Shown here in pieces: positions 24,807 through 32,673 of a stretch of 64,000 nucleotides of DNA. Both the position numbers and the translations under genes were made by a program. The DNA is from CAYRXM01 sp964449465 (GTDB taxonomy: Bacteria; Chloroflexota; Anaerolineae; JAFGEY01): positions 1-64,000 of the forward strand of contig CAYVBK010000009.1 in assembly GCA_964449465.1 (NCBI GenBank), written 5' to 3'. The notes beneath the pieces are model-generated. The model was not told the origin of the DNA and searched no databases. It saw nothing but the letters and a program-made list of their open reading frames with translations. How positions within the stretch are numbered: the stretch's first letter is position 1; the number at the start of each line of letters is the position of its first letter.

Positions 24807-25562
24807 TTAATTTCTGGGTGTGGCCGTCGCCCGAACGGTCGGCGTGACCCCGACAGTAGGCGTCATTTCCACCGTCGGCGTTTCGGTCGGACGCGGGCGG
24901 GCAGTAGCGATGGTTGTGCTGGTAGGCAACGGCGTGACCGAACTGGGCGGAGCCACCGTGCCGAGCGGCGTCAACTGCGGTTTGGGCGTCAAAATTTGCC
25001 CATCCACCGGATACCCCAGAGCGTACCAGGCTTGCAACCCACCATCCAGCACCGCCAGGTGGCTAAACCCCCAACGATAGAGCATCATAGCCGCTTGCAG
25101 ACTGCTGGCCTGGTTGGGCGAAGCACAGTACAACATGATGGTTTTGTTGCCATCCAACTCGGCCAGTCGATCTTGAATGGTTTCGACGGGTATGTGGATG
25201 GCGTTGGGAATGTGAGCCTGATCAAAAGCAGGCTTGTAACGCACGTCAACCAACATAATCGGGTCTCGCCGCTGAATCATCTGATACAACTGCGCCGGAC
25301 GCAAGCGCGGCACATACGCTTCTGAAGGAGGCGGCGGTGTGCCATCCCAGGTAGGCGTCGGCACGACCACCAGGGTGGCAGTGGGTGTCGCTATAGAGGT
25401 GGCGGTGGGCGTCCAAGTGGGTGGGAAAGGCGCGTCCCGATGAGGCACCGTTGCCGTCGGTGAAACGACCGTCTGACAACTGCCCAACACCAGAGCGATG
25501 ATGATCAATCCCCAAACCTGGCACCGGCAGCATGTTGGATACAAACGGTGTTCTGAGGACAT
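24807..25562 (-). CDS. Rhodanese-domain lipoprotein
   Basis: A 251-aa lipoprotein: hydrophobic signal segment IIIALVLGSC with Cys29 as the lipid anchor, a Pro/Thr-rich linker to about residue 85, a rhodanese domain at about 86-190 with active Cys146 (YCASPNQAS), and a second Thr/Pro-rich tail at 200-251. Rhodaneses move sulfane sulfur or only bind it; here the domain would lie outside the membrane. The low-complexity arms resemble spacers of surface proteins. First gene of an operon with the homocysteine methyltransferase, a sulfur-related pairing. Confidence 0.88.
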   Translation of the reverse strand: MSSEHRLYPTCCRCQVWGLIIIALVLGSCQTVVSPTATVPHRDAPFPPTWTPTATSIATPTATLVVVPTPTWDGTPPPPSEAYVPRLRPAQLYQMIQRRDPIMLVDVRYKPAFDQAHIPNAIHIPVETIQDRLAELDGNKTIMLYCASPNQASSLQAAMMLYRWGFSHLAVLDGGLQAWYALGYPVDGQILTPKPQLTPLGTVAPPSSVTPLPTSTTIATARPRPTETPTVEMTPTVGVTPTVRATATPRN

Positions 25563-25611
25563 TTCTTCCTGCTTTCAGAATAGCGAATAAAAACTATTCG
25601 CCATTTAGCCT

Positions 25612-25640
25612 ATTGTAACACAAGATAAGAAAAAAATCAA
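25612..25640 (-). promoter_or_regulatory. Promoter for the rhodanese-methyltransferase operon
   Basis: On the minus strand, TTGATT (25635-25640), 17-bp spacer, TACAAT (25612-25617). A small hairpin GCGAATAG...TATTCGC lies in the leader. Confidence 0.65.
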
Positions 25641-25702
25641 CTATTTGCGTCAAGAGAGCGCATTTCAACCTGAGAGCAATATCCCCGGACGAGAGGGATC
25701 AA

Positions 25703-25747
25703 GCACGCCCTCGTGCCGCACGCCCTCGTGCCGCACGCCCCCGTGCC
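25703..25747. repeat. Three tandem 15-bp palindromic units
   Basis: Unit GCACGCCCTCGTGCC repeated three times; the third has one change (CCCC for CCCT). Each unit can fold as GCACG/CGTGC. A related CTCGTGGGCGTGC follows. Nothing else is recognisable in 25641-25831. Confidence 0.8.
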
Positions 25748-25831
25748 GTCTGGCCCACATTGTTCGCTCGTGGGCGTGCTCACTCCTCATGTGGTTTCCT
25801 CCAGATAGAAATACGCCTCGTCAAGACACTA

Positions 25832-25960
25832 GGAGCGTGCTGAAAACCCCCTCACCACCAAGACAAAGGACACAAAGCATTTCTATCGACCCAAAAGTAT
25901 CGTAAGCCTTTGTGTTCTCGGTGTCCTTTGTGGTAAAAATAGACTTTTTTCAGCGGCCTC
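25832..25960. mobile_element. MITE-like element R3, copy 2
   Basis: About 128 bp. Same ends and inner arms as 14384-14504, with a 7-bp difference in the left arm. The 4-bp word CTAG lies at both edges, possibly a target duplication. Confidence 0.7.
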
Positions 25961-25970
25961 CTAGAGAATT

Positions 25971-26915
25971 TCAGCGTGCCTGAATATGGATGCACGAGAC
26001 CGGGCAGACGGAGACGCACTGCATACAGCGGATGCAATCGGGCGAACAGGGGTTCTGGTCAATGCGAATGTCTACCGGACAAACCTGCTGACAGCGGCCG
26101 CAGTGAATGCAGGTCGAGGCGACGGTCATTTGCAAGGTGCTCCAACGGTTAAACAGAGACCAGCAAGCTCCCAAAGGACAAAACCAGCGGCAAAAAGGGC
26201 GATGGATCACCGCCGCCCCGATCAAAAAGACGATCAAGAGCGCGATTTTGAGCCAGAACAGCGGGCCGATCATGCGGCTCAATTCGGAATGCAGCAGCAC
26301 CTGGGGGATGCCCCCCTCCAGAGTGCCGGCTGGACACAGCTTGCAAAACCAGGGTTCTGCGGTCAGCCAGGCGGTGATGAGAACGATGCCCACCAGAGCA
26401 AACATGCGGCCCTGCCCCAAATAGACATAAAGAGCCAGGCCGCCGAGCAAATAAAGGGCCAAAACCAACGGAAATTCCCCAGCCGATGTGATGGTCGCCC
26501 ACAAACCGGCGAGATAACCCAACGAGATCGCCCCGATCAGCCACCATGATATTGGCCGGCGAGGACGCACAGCCCATTTAGGCAGAGGAATCCGGTAAAG
26601 CAGGTCTTGCAGCCAACCGAATGGACACAGCCAGCCGCAGGCAAACCGCCCTCCCAGCGCGCCGACCAGACCGATCAGCCCCAGCACATACCAGGGAACA
26701 GCATACTGCCCCACAAAGTGCTGCAATGACCCGATAGGACAGGCCACAGCCGCCAGCGGACAGGCATAGCAATTAAATCCCAGACAGGGGATACCCTTGG
26801 TCCATCGTTGGGTCAGGCCATTGTTGGCAATCACGGCGGCGACCAGTTGAACCCAACCGCGCCAGGACAGCAGGCGTCGCCACAACTGGCTCTCGGATGC
26901 CTGTTGAGTTTTCAT
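25971..26915 (-). CDS. NapH/CcoG-like membrane polyferredoxin (4Fe-4S)
   Basis: A 314-aa membrane iron-sulfur protein. It has about five to six TM helices, two cysteine-rich loops of the polyferredoxin type (PCLGFNCYACPLAAVACPIG; CGWLCPFGWLQDL), a third WFCKLCPAGTLEGG, a fourth CRWFCPLGACW, and at the C-terminus two 4Fe-4S sets (CIHCGRCQQVCPVD; CIRCMQCVSVCP). Such proteins pass electrons across or along the membrane. ATG 26915 is used since it follows a small membrane ORF by 1 nt; a longer frame to 26957 overlaps that ORF. Partner enzymes are not nearby. Confidence 0.88.
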   Translation of the reverse strand: MKTQQASESQLWRRLLSWRGWVQLVAAVIANNGLTQRWTKGIPCLGFNCYACPLAAVACPIGSLQHFVGQYAVPWYVLGLIGLVGALGGRFACGWLCPFGWLQDLLYRIPLPKWAVRPRRPISWWLIGAISLGYLAGLWATITSAGEFPLVLALYLLGGLALYVYLGQGRMFALVGIVLITAWLTAEPWFCKLCPAGTLEGGIPQVLLHSELSRMIGPLFWLKIALLIVFLIGAAVIHRPFCRWFCPLGACWSLFNRWSTLQMTVASTCIHCGRCQQVCPVDIRIDQNPCSPDCIRCMQCVSVCPVSCIHIQAR

Positions 26916-26916
26916 G

Positions 26917-27057
26917 TCATCCCAGCCCCATGCAAGAAAGACAAAGCAATGTGGCATTGAGCCAGGTTTGTTTGTCTTGGGCGATGAGCAGACCCCCTAG
27001 CAGCGCCGCCAGGGACAAGAGGATTAAAATTCGGTTGACGATTCGAGATGGTTTCAC
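26917..27057 (-). CDS. Small single-TM membrane protein
   Basis: A 46-codon frame from GTG 27057: basic start MKPSRIVNR, then ILILLSLAALLGGLLIAQ as one TM helix and a short tail. Its stop lies 1 nt before the polyferredoxin ATG, and it sits directly after a strong promoter, which argues for a real gene. GTG 27093 would precede the predicted transcription start. Ribosome-binding site weak. Family unknown; perhaps an accessory subunit. Confidence 0.45.
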   Translation of the reverse strand: MKPSRIVNRILILLSLAALLGGLLIAQDKQTWLNATLLCLSCMGLG

Positions 27058-27095
27058 AGGAGTAGAAAATTCATTGCGTCTATCGTATGTCACTT

Positions 27096-27124
27096 ATTAT
27101 ATCTCAAGCGGTACATGGCGTCAA
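27096..27124 (-). promoter_or_regulatory. Strong promoter for the polyferredoxin operon
   Basis: On the minus strand, TTGACG (27119-27124), 17-bp spacer, TATAAT (27096-27101). Back-to-back with the LysW promoter. Confidence 0.8.
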
Positions 27125-27131
27125 TTCCATC

Positions 27132-27160
27132 TTGATCTTTTTCATTTGTCATGTTATACT
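27132..27160 (+). promoter_or_regulatory. Promoter for the LysW-like gene
   Basis: TTGATC (27132-27137), 17-bp spacer, TATACT (27155-27160). The leader would be about 58 nt. Confidence 0.7.
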
Positions 27161-27224
27161 TGCAGCAGTTTGGATCAAAAAAAGCAGTGTGGTTATTTGG
27201 CTGGTTTCAAAAAGGAGCTAAAAA

Positions 27225-27425
27225 GTGGTGGACAGGAAAACAAACGCAGCAGTGGCCGTCTGCCCCGATTGTGGCGAAAAGATCACTTTGCGCGGCACAA
27301 TTCGCCTGGGTCGCGAAGTGATTTGCCCCAATTGCGATGCTGAACTCGAAGTGGTCGAGACCGAACCGTTGGAACTCGACTGGATCTATGATGAAGAAGA
27401 CGAAGAAGAGGACGAAGACTGGTAA
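27225..27425 (+). CDS. lysW: LysW-like amino-group carrier / zinc-ribbon protein
   Basis: A 66-aa acidic protein. One zinc ribbon, CPDCG...CPNCD, is followed by ELEVVETEPLELDW and a tail of Asp/Glu ending in EDW. LysW ends in a similar EDWGE, whose C-terminal Glu carries the growing alpha-aminoadipate or glutamate intermediate in lysine/arginine synthesis; this one stops at Trp, so the carrier Glu is missing or the role differs. GTG start with AAGGAG upstream. No lysX, lysZ or lysY gene is near, so it is an orphan here. Symbol given for family only. Confidence 0.7.
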   Translation: MVDRKTNAAVAVCPDCGEKITLRGTIRLGREVICPNCDAELEVVETEPLELDWIYDEEDEEEDEDW

Positions 27426-27460
27426 AACCAACCTGCTAAACTGAATCAATCAATCCACAA

Positions 27461-27486
27461 GGAGCCCGGCCCATGGCTCCTTTTTT
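27461..27486 (+). terminator. Intrinsic terminator after the LysW-like gene
   Basis: GGAGCC, 8-nt loop, GGCTCC and six T residues. Confidence 0.85.
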
Positions 27487-27518
27487 GCTGGGTCGTGAGA
27501 GGGCTTGTCTCTGGATCA

Positions 27519-27561
27519 AACAAAGACCTGTCGGGTTTGGGAAACCCGACAGGTCTTTGTA
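27519..27561 (-). terminator. Intrinsic terminator of the tRNA-Asn transcript
   Basis: Stem of about 19 bp (AAAGACCTGTCGGGTTT and its complement) with a 3-nt loop, starting 2 nt beyond the tRNA 3' end. T-rich on the minus-strand exit side. Confidence 0.75.
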
Positions 27562-27562
27562 G

Positions 27563-27635
27563 CTCCTCGACCAGGACTTGAACCTGGAACCAACCGGTTA
27601 ACAGCCGGTCGCTCTGCCTATTGAGCTATCGAGGA
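27563..27635 (-). tRNA. tRNA-Asn (anticodon GTT)
   Basis: 73 nt. Full cloverleaf: acceptor TCCTCGA/TCGAGGA, D arm GCTC/GAGC, anticodon arm ACCGG-CTGTTAA-CCGGT, T arm CCAGG-TTCAAGT-CCTGG, discriminator G. CCA is not encoded. Confidence 0.97.
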
Positions 27636-27652
27636 ACATTAGAACAAGGGAC

Positions 27653-27680
27653 ATTATATTCGTTTTTGCAGATTCGTCAA
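27653..27680 (-). promoter_or_regulatory. Promoter for tRNA-Asn
   Basis: On the minus strand, TTGACG (27675-27680), 16-bp spacer, TATAAT (27653-27658), in the 58-bp gap between rpoD and the tRNA. Confidence 0.8.
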
Positions 27681-27693
27681 ATTGGTCGCTGGC

Positions 27694-29574
27694 TCACTCG
27701 TTCAGATAATCGCGCAGACGGCGGCTGCGCACCGGATGGCGCAGTTTGCGCAAGGCTTTGGCCTCGATCTGGCGAATGCGCTCGCGGGTCACGCCAAAAG
27801 CCTGACCTACCTCTTCCAGAGTGCGGCTCTGACCGTCTTGCAGGCCAAAGCGCATTTCTAGCACTTCTCGCTCACGCCGATTGAGTTGATCGAGGACGAT
27901 TTGAATGTTTTCGCGCAGCATTTCATCCGAAGCGGCGTCGGATGGGCGGGGCAGTGATTCGTCTTCGATAAAGTCGCTCAACGAGCTGTCATCCTCGGTG
28001 CCGACCGGAGTCTCCAGCGACACGGGCTCTTGGGCGATGCGAATGATCCGCCGTATCTTGTTGGCCGCCCGCTTGAGATGACGCTTGAGCGTAGGTGGAA
28101 CCGGCTCTTCTTCGCCCAAAGCCTCAAGTGCCAGCCTGTCTTGTTCCTCCAGCATACCCATATGGATGGCAATCTCGGTGGCCGTAGGCTCGCGCCCCAA
28201 TTCCTGAGTCAGGCGGCGTTGGATGCGCGTCAGACGGTTGATCGTCTCAACCATATGCACCGGAATACGGATGGTGCGAGCCTGGTCGGCAATAGCGCGG
28301 CTGATCGCCTGGCGGATCCACCATGTGGCATAGGTGCTGAAGCGATAGCCTTTGGTGTAATCGAACTTGTCTACCGCACGCAGCAAGCCGATATTGCCCT
28401 CTTGCACCAGATCGAGCAGTGAAATCCCCCGCCCCATGTAGCGTTTGGCTACGCTGACCACCAGACGCAGGTTGGCACGAATCAGAGACTGACGAGCATC
28501 GTAAGCATAGTTAAATATATCTAAAATGTGTTGGACAACACGCTCGCGATGAGTCATCCGCGCCAGAAATTCGGCCGAGGTGGGCAGCGATTGGCGGGCG
28601 GTGAATGAATCGCTCAACCGGGCCAGGGTCAACGGCGGCATCATGTACAGGGTGCGGTACAGGTTGAACAGGAGGCTGATCTGTTTTTTGCGTTTTTCTT
28701 GCGCTTCTTCGCTATCGCCGGGTATTTCAGTATGGGCATATTCAACCAGATAGCGCATACGGTAGACACCCTGCTCCAGATAGCCGGCGTCGCTCAAAAT
28801 GGCCGACAATTGGGGTGGATGAATGCGCAAAGCCTGGCAGGTGCGGTTCAATTCTTCCCAGGCCGAACCAAAGGCCGCATAAGCGTTGGTCATGATCTCG
28901 GATGCCACATCGTTCAGCAGCGAGGTGGGGGTTTCGTCCATACGAGCGCACACCTGATCGAACAGGGTCCACTCGGCGCTGAGTTGTTCCAACAAAATTC
29001 CGACCATGGTGGTGCGATCCAGATCTGCCGGCGGGATGATCTGGATGGGCAGGTTGTGGGGGTTGGCCTTGATGGTCTCTAGTTCTTGCCGCCATTCTTT
29101 GGCCATCTTGCGCTGCGACCGAGAGCCGGATAGCAATGTGACCACATATTGGGTTGCGCTGACGCGCATAGTCAGCCACATTTCTTCGGTGGCGTCGAGC
29201 AGCGGCACCCGCCCGATCTCGCGCAGGTACATGCGCACCGGGTCACCAGTCAGTTCGACCGGCGGCAGTTCTGGCAGCAGTTCGGGAGCAATTTCGTCCT
29301 CAACCTGGATCATGGACAGTTCGGCTTCGCCGGGCTCCCATTCGGCTTCTTCGTTGTTGAGAATGGTGACGCCACTGGCGACCAGGTAACGATAAAGAAC
29401 ATCAACCTGCTCTTCGTCGAATTCATCTTCGGGCAAAGCGGCGAGAATATCGCCATAGGTGAGCTGTTTTTGCTCCTGACCCTGAGCAATGAGCAAACGC
29501 ACCTCGGCTCGCTGTTGCAGTTGAGCCAGGATGACATCCTGTGTATCGAGTTCGGTCATAAAATCGCTGGTCAT
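27694..29574 (-). CDS. rpoD: Primary RNA polymerase sigma factor
   Basis: A 626-aa group-1 sigma factor. A region-1.1-like N-terminus (QLTYGDILAALPEDEFDEEQ) is followed by region 1.2 (DPVRMYLREIGRVPLL, about 110-130), a non-conserved insert of about 190 residues, region 2 (ANLRLVVSVAKRYMGRG; GYRFSTYATWWIRQAI), region 3, and region 4 (REREVLEMRFGL; TLEEVGQAFGVTRERIRQIE). It recognises the TTGACA/TATAAT promoters that are plentiful in this window. ATG directly follows the dnaG TAA, so the pair is co-transcribed. The symbol sigA is equally used for this protein. Confidence 0.96.
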   Translation of the reverse strand: MTSDFMTELDTQDVILAQLQQRAEVRLLIAQGQEQKQLTYGDILAALPEDEFDEEQVDVLYRYLVASGVTILNNEEAEWEPGEAELSMIQVEDEIAPELLPELPPVELTGDPVRMYLREIGRVPLLDATEEMWLTMRVSATQYVVTLLSGSRSQRKMAKEWRQELETIKANPHNLPIQIIPPADLDRTTMVGILLEQLSAEWTLFDQVCARMDETPTSLLNDVASEIMTNAYAAFGSAWEELNRTCQALRIHPPQLSAILSDAGYLEQGVYRMRYLVEYAHTEIPGDSEEAQEKRKKQISLLFNLYRTLYMMPPLTLARLSDSFTARQSLPTSAEFLARMTHRERVVQHILDIFNYAYDARQSLIRANLRLVVSVAKRYMGRGISLLDLVQEGNIGLLRAVDKFDYTKGYRFSTYATWWIRQAISRAIADQARTIRIPVHMVETINRLTRIQRRLTQELGREPTATEIAIHMGMLEEQDRLALEALGEEEPVPPTLKRHLKRAANKIRRIIRIAQEPVSLETPVGTEDDSSLSDFIEDESLPRPSDAASDEMLRENIQIVLDQLNRREREVLEMRFGLQDGQSRTLEEVGQAFGVTRERIRQIEAKALRKLRHPVRSRRLRDYLNE

Positions 29575-31500
29575 TTAGACAGACTGTTCCTTTTGTCGGC
29601 GTTTTCCCATTGATGTGCGTTCTTCGCGAGCATGATCCAGCTTGTGCCGAGCCATCTTTAGGTTCATCACACTTGAACTGTATCCCATCGAGCGAGCATC
29701 GCCCTGCTCCATAGCCTCTTTTTGCACCATTTCCAGATTTGTTACCATCCGTTCGATCCGCACAGCGCGCAGACGCAAGACAATATTGCGCTCAAAATCG
29801 CGTTCGGCCTCTTCACCCACCAGTTCCTCTTGATCTGGCCCTTGCTCCAACACCAGGTGCAACCGTTCTTGCAGCGACGGTGGCAATTGCGCCTGCCACT
29901 CATCCCATCGGACCGTCGGGGGCATAGACTGCCAGGCGGCAAACAAGGCACGGTTTTCAGTTCGTTCAAAATCGTCCTCTTGCAGCGGTTCGAGCGACAT
30001 TTGGGTCAGCAGGGCATTGGCGCGCTGTTGCAGTTCGGGCCGGCGAAACAGGGCCGTCAGACAGTGTTCTTCGACTGTAAAGGCCGGCTGTTCATCTGGC
30101 TCAGCCATCGGTTCGACGGGGCCGGCAGCGGGCGAGCGTGCTCCCAGTTGTTGAAACACCTGCAACTGGCGGCGCAAGGGCTGCTCGTCCATACGCACCA
30201 GGCGAGCCAGCTTTTGAATGTAATGGTTCTGCTCCACCAGGTTTGGAACCTGAGCCAGCAAGGGCACCAGGCGGCGCGTAGCCTCGGCTTTGCCTTTGGC
30301 CGACTGAAGGTCCAGGTCGGCGGTGCTGACCCGAAAATAATAGTCTACCACCGGAGTGGCCTGCTCAACCAGCAACGGCCATTGCTCCGGCGTGTCGCGG
30401 ATCAGGTCGTCGGGGTCCTGGCCGGGCGGCAGGGTCATGATGCGAATGTCGGCGCCCAGGCGGTTTTCAAAGCGAATCAAACCCCGCGAATCAATCACCG
30501 GCATGGCCTGGTCAAGCGTTTGCCGGGCCACCGACAACCCGCGCAGGGTGCCTTGATCGCCGGCAGCGTCGGGGTCGAGGGCCAGGATGTACTTTTGGGT
30601 CATGCGCTTGAGCAAATTGATCTGTGCTTCGGTGAGGGCGGTACCCATCGAGGCCACCACATTGCCAAAACCGGCCTGATGCGCTTGCAGCACGTCCATA
30701 TAGCCTTCGACAATGATCACCGAGCCGCGGGCGCGGATGGCCCCTTTGGCCAGGTCAATGCCAAACAGGATATGGCTTTTGTCAAACAGCGGCGTCTGCG
30801 GCGAGTTGAGGTACTTGGGCTGTCCTTCGCCGATGATGCGCCCACCAAAACCGACCACACGCCCTTCGATGTTGCGAATCGGCACGATCAACCGTCCGCG
30901 AAAGCGGTCGTAAAAATCGGCCGAGTGGGCCGCCGATGTCTCGTCGCGGGCGATGATCAGGCCGGCGTCCAGCAGGTCATGGCGTTGATAACCGCGTTGG
31001 AGCAAATGCTCGCTGACCGAGCGCCACCGGTCGGGAGCAAAGCCAAGCTGGAATTTTTGCACGGTTTCGGCATTGAGGCCGCGCTTTTCGACATACTGCC
31101 GCGCCCCCTGCCCCATCGTCGGGTGCAACAGCATGTCGTGAAAAAAGGCGGCGGCGGCGGCGAGAATGTCATACAGTTTTTCGAGATAGTGTTCGCGTTC
31201 GACATCGCGCGGATGCAGCGGTTCCAGTGTGACGCCGGCTTTTTGGGCCAGCAGGGCCAGGGCTGCGCCAAAATCGAGATTTTCCTGGCGCATGATGAAC
31301 GAAAAAATGTCGCCCCCGGTGCCGCACGCGCCAAAGCAGTGCCACGATTGTGATTCGGGAAAGACAAAAAAGGATGGAGTTTTTTCAGCATGAAATGGGC
31401 AGTTGGCTTTGTAATTGCGCCCTGCTTTTTTGAGGGGAACATAGGCCGAGACGACATCCACAATGTCGAGACGCGCTTTGACCTGATCGATTGAACTCAT
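29575..31500 (-). CDS. dnaG: DNA primase
   Basis: A 641-aa primase that makes RNA primers at the replication fork. The CHC2 zinc finger reads CPFH ... CFGAC, with three residues between the last two Cys instead of the common two. The catalytic core has the toprim motifs IIVEGYMDVL and ALDPDAAGDQG. The C-terminal 200 residues would bind DnaB. The ATG at 31500 is used; the frame extends to a GTG at 31542, but that lies at or before the predicted transcription start. AAGGAG is 14 nt upstream, a rather long spacing. Operon with rpoD. Confidence 0.95.
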   Translation of the reverse strand: MSSIDQVKARLDIVDVVSAYVPLKKAGRNYKANCPFHAEKTPSFFVFPESQSWHCFGACGTGGDIFSFIMRQENLDFGAALALLAQKAGVTLEPLHPRDVEREHYLEKLYDILAAAAAFFHDMLLHPTMGQGARQYVEKRGLNAETVQKFQLGFAPDRWRSVSEHLLQRGYQRHDLLDAGLIIARDETSAAHSADFYDRFRGRLIVPIRNIEGRVVGFGGRIIGEGQPKYLNSPQTPLFDKSHILFGIDLAKGAIRARGSVIIVEGYMDVLQAHQAGFGNVVASMGTALTEAQINLLKRMTQKYILALDPDAAGDQGTLRGLSVARQTLDQAMPVIDSRGLIRFENRLGADIRIMTLPPGQDPDDLIRDTPEQWPLLVEQATPVVDYYFRVSTADLDLQSAKGKAEATRRLVPLLAQVPNLVEQNHYIQKLARLVRMDEQPLRRQLQVFQQLGARSPAAGPVEPMAEPDEQPAFTVEEHCLTALFRRPELQQRANALLTQMSLEPLQEDDFERTENRALFAAWQSMPPTVRWDEWQAQLPPSLQERLHLVLEQGPDQEELVGEEAERDFERNIVLRLRAVRIERMVTNLEMVQKEAMEQGDARSMGYSSSVMNLKMARHKLDHAREERTSMGKRRQKEQSV

Positions 31501-31542
31501 GGGTGGTGGGTTAACTCCTTTTAACCTGTCCTCTCTGTTCAC

Positions 31543-31571
31543 ATTATACTCGGGTCAAAGGGTTTGGTCAA
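31543..31571 (-). promoter_or_regulatory. Promoter for dnaG-rpoD
   Basis: On the minus strand, TTGACC (31566-31571), 17-bp spacer, TATAAT (31543-31548), directly after the stop of the upstream GNAT gene. Confidence 0.8.
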
Positions 31572-32519
31572 TCATTCCGAGTTTGGTTCTGCCGGAAGCA
31601 CGTCTTGGCGGTACACCTCGACTCGTTGAATAACTTGAAAACCCACCGATTCGTACAACCCCAGGGCTGCACTGCGAAAGGCATCTGTTTCGACATAGAT
31701 GGGACCGGCGCCGGCCTGACGCAGCCGCCGCAGACATTCCAGCAAGATGGCCTGCCCCAGTCCTTGCCCGCGCCAGTCGGCATGAACGCCCAGCGGCTCA
31801 ATTTGGCCGACCATCAAAGGCGCAGGGGCTAGGCTGTCTTGGTCGAGCCAGCCAATGCAAAATGCGGCCAGGCGGCCATCGGGCGCAGCAGCGACCAGAT
31901 CGGTGTGCGGGGTATAACTGGGATGATAAAAGGTGCGATTTCGCCATTCGACGGTCATATTTCGGCTTTCAAAAACGGCCTGATGGAGAGCTACGTATGC
32001 CTCGACCTCGCCTGGTCCGGCCAGTGGGCGGATGGTCAGGTTGGCGGGTAGCTTGCTGGCGACAGGAAGCGGGTCGGTGTGTCGCAGCCAGACCTTTTCC
32101 CACGAATCCTCGCCCATGTTCGATTGGCAGGCGAATCCGGCTTGCTTCAAATGGCGAATGCGCCCGGCCTGGTGAGCAAAGACCATAACAAACCACGTCG
32201 GACGCCCGCCTGATGCAGGCAAAATTTGTTGGGCGCGGTCGTTGGCCCATACCAGGATTTGTCCATAGAGTTGATCATCCAAGTCGGGCCGGCAGACACA
32301 GTCAATGGTCCAAAAGGGCGACTGCATCACCGCCCAGGCCAGCAGTTGATCTTGATCGTTGGCCCATAGCCCAACGCGGGCAGGATCGTCCAATGCCCAT
32401 GAGCAGAGGCGATAAGGCAGGTCCATCACGTGCAGATGATCGGCTGGAAATTGGTGGGCCAGTTCGAGCATCGCTGGCAGGTCGGCCGGGCCGGAGAATG
32501 GACGATTCAAGATGTGCAT
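31572..32519 (-). CDS. Double-domain GNAT acetyltransferase
   Basis: A 315-aa protein. The C-terminal half (about 165-310) is a clear GNAT domain with acetyl-CoA loop ADWRGQGLGQAIL and a C-terminal ALGLYESVGFQVIQRV. The N-terminal half looks like a diverged GNAT unit (WALDDPARVGLWA; RIRHLKQAGFACQ). GAGG lies 8 nt before ATG 32519; a longer frame to 32591 lacks such a site. Transcribed toward dnaG. Substrate unknown. Confidence 0.85.
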   Translation of the reverse strand: MHILNRPFSGPADLPAMLELAHQFPADHLHVMDLPYRLCSWALDDPARVGLWANDQDQLLAWAVMQSPFWTIDCVCRPDLDDQLYGQILVWANDRAQQILPASGGRPTWFVMVFAHQAGRIRHLKQAGFACQSNMGEDSWEKVWLRHTDPLPVASKLPANLTIRPLAGPGEVEAYVALHQAVFESRNMTVEWRNRTFYHPSYTPHTDLVAAAPDGRLAAFCIGWLDQDSLAPAPLMVGQIEPLGVHADWRGQGLGQAILLECLRRLRQAGAGPIYVETDAFRSAALGLYESVGFQVIQRVEVYRQDVLPAEPNSE

Positions 32520-32613
32520 TATTTTTTCCTCTTGCGCCGAGCAAAGTTTAGCCTGTCGGTTCAGAATAACACAAAAGGATGTTCCTGTCAATCAGATGAG
32601 TTATGTTTTGAGG

Positions 32614-32643
32614 TTGTTCAAGTTGGGTTGTTTGTTGTATAAT
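32614..32643 (+). promoter_or_regulatory. Promoter at the head of the glycan locus
   Basis: TTGTTC (32614-32619), 18-bp spacer, TATAAT (32638-32643), 30 nt before the first gene. It is the only promoter seen for the 20-kb run. Confidence 0.6.
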
Positions 32644-32673
32644 GAGACATGATTTTTGGTCAAGGCAGGTTCT

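Noticed and set aside
25703..25747. CRISPR array
   Set aside because: Units are only 15 bp, directly abutting, with no spacers and no cas genes.
27519..27561. Attachment site beside tRNA-Asn
   Set aside because: The long hairpin sits 2 nt after the tRNA and acts as a terminator; no partial tRNA repeat was found in the window.
29722..31353. 543-codon ORF on the plus strand
   Set aside because: Antisense shadow of dnaG.
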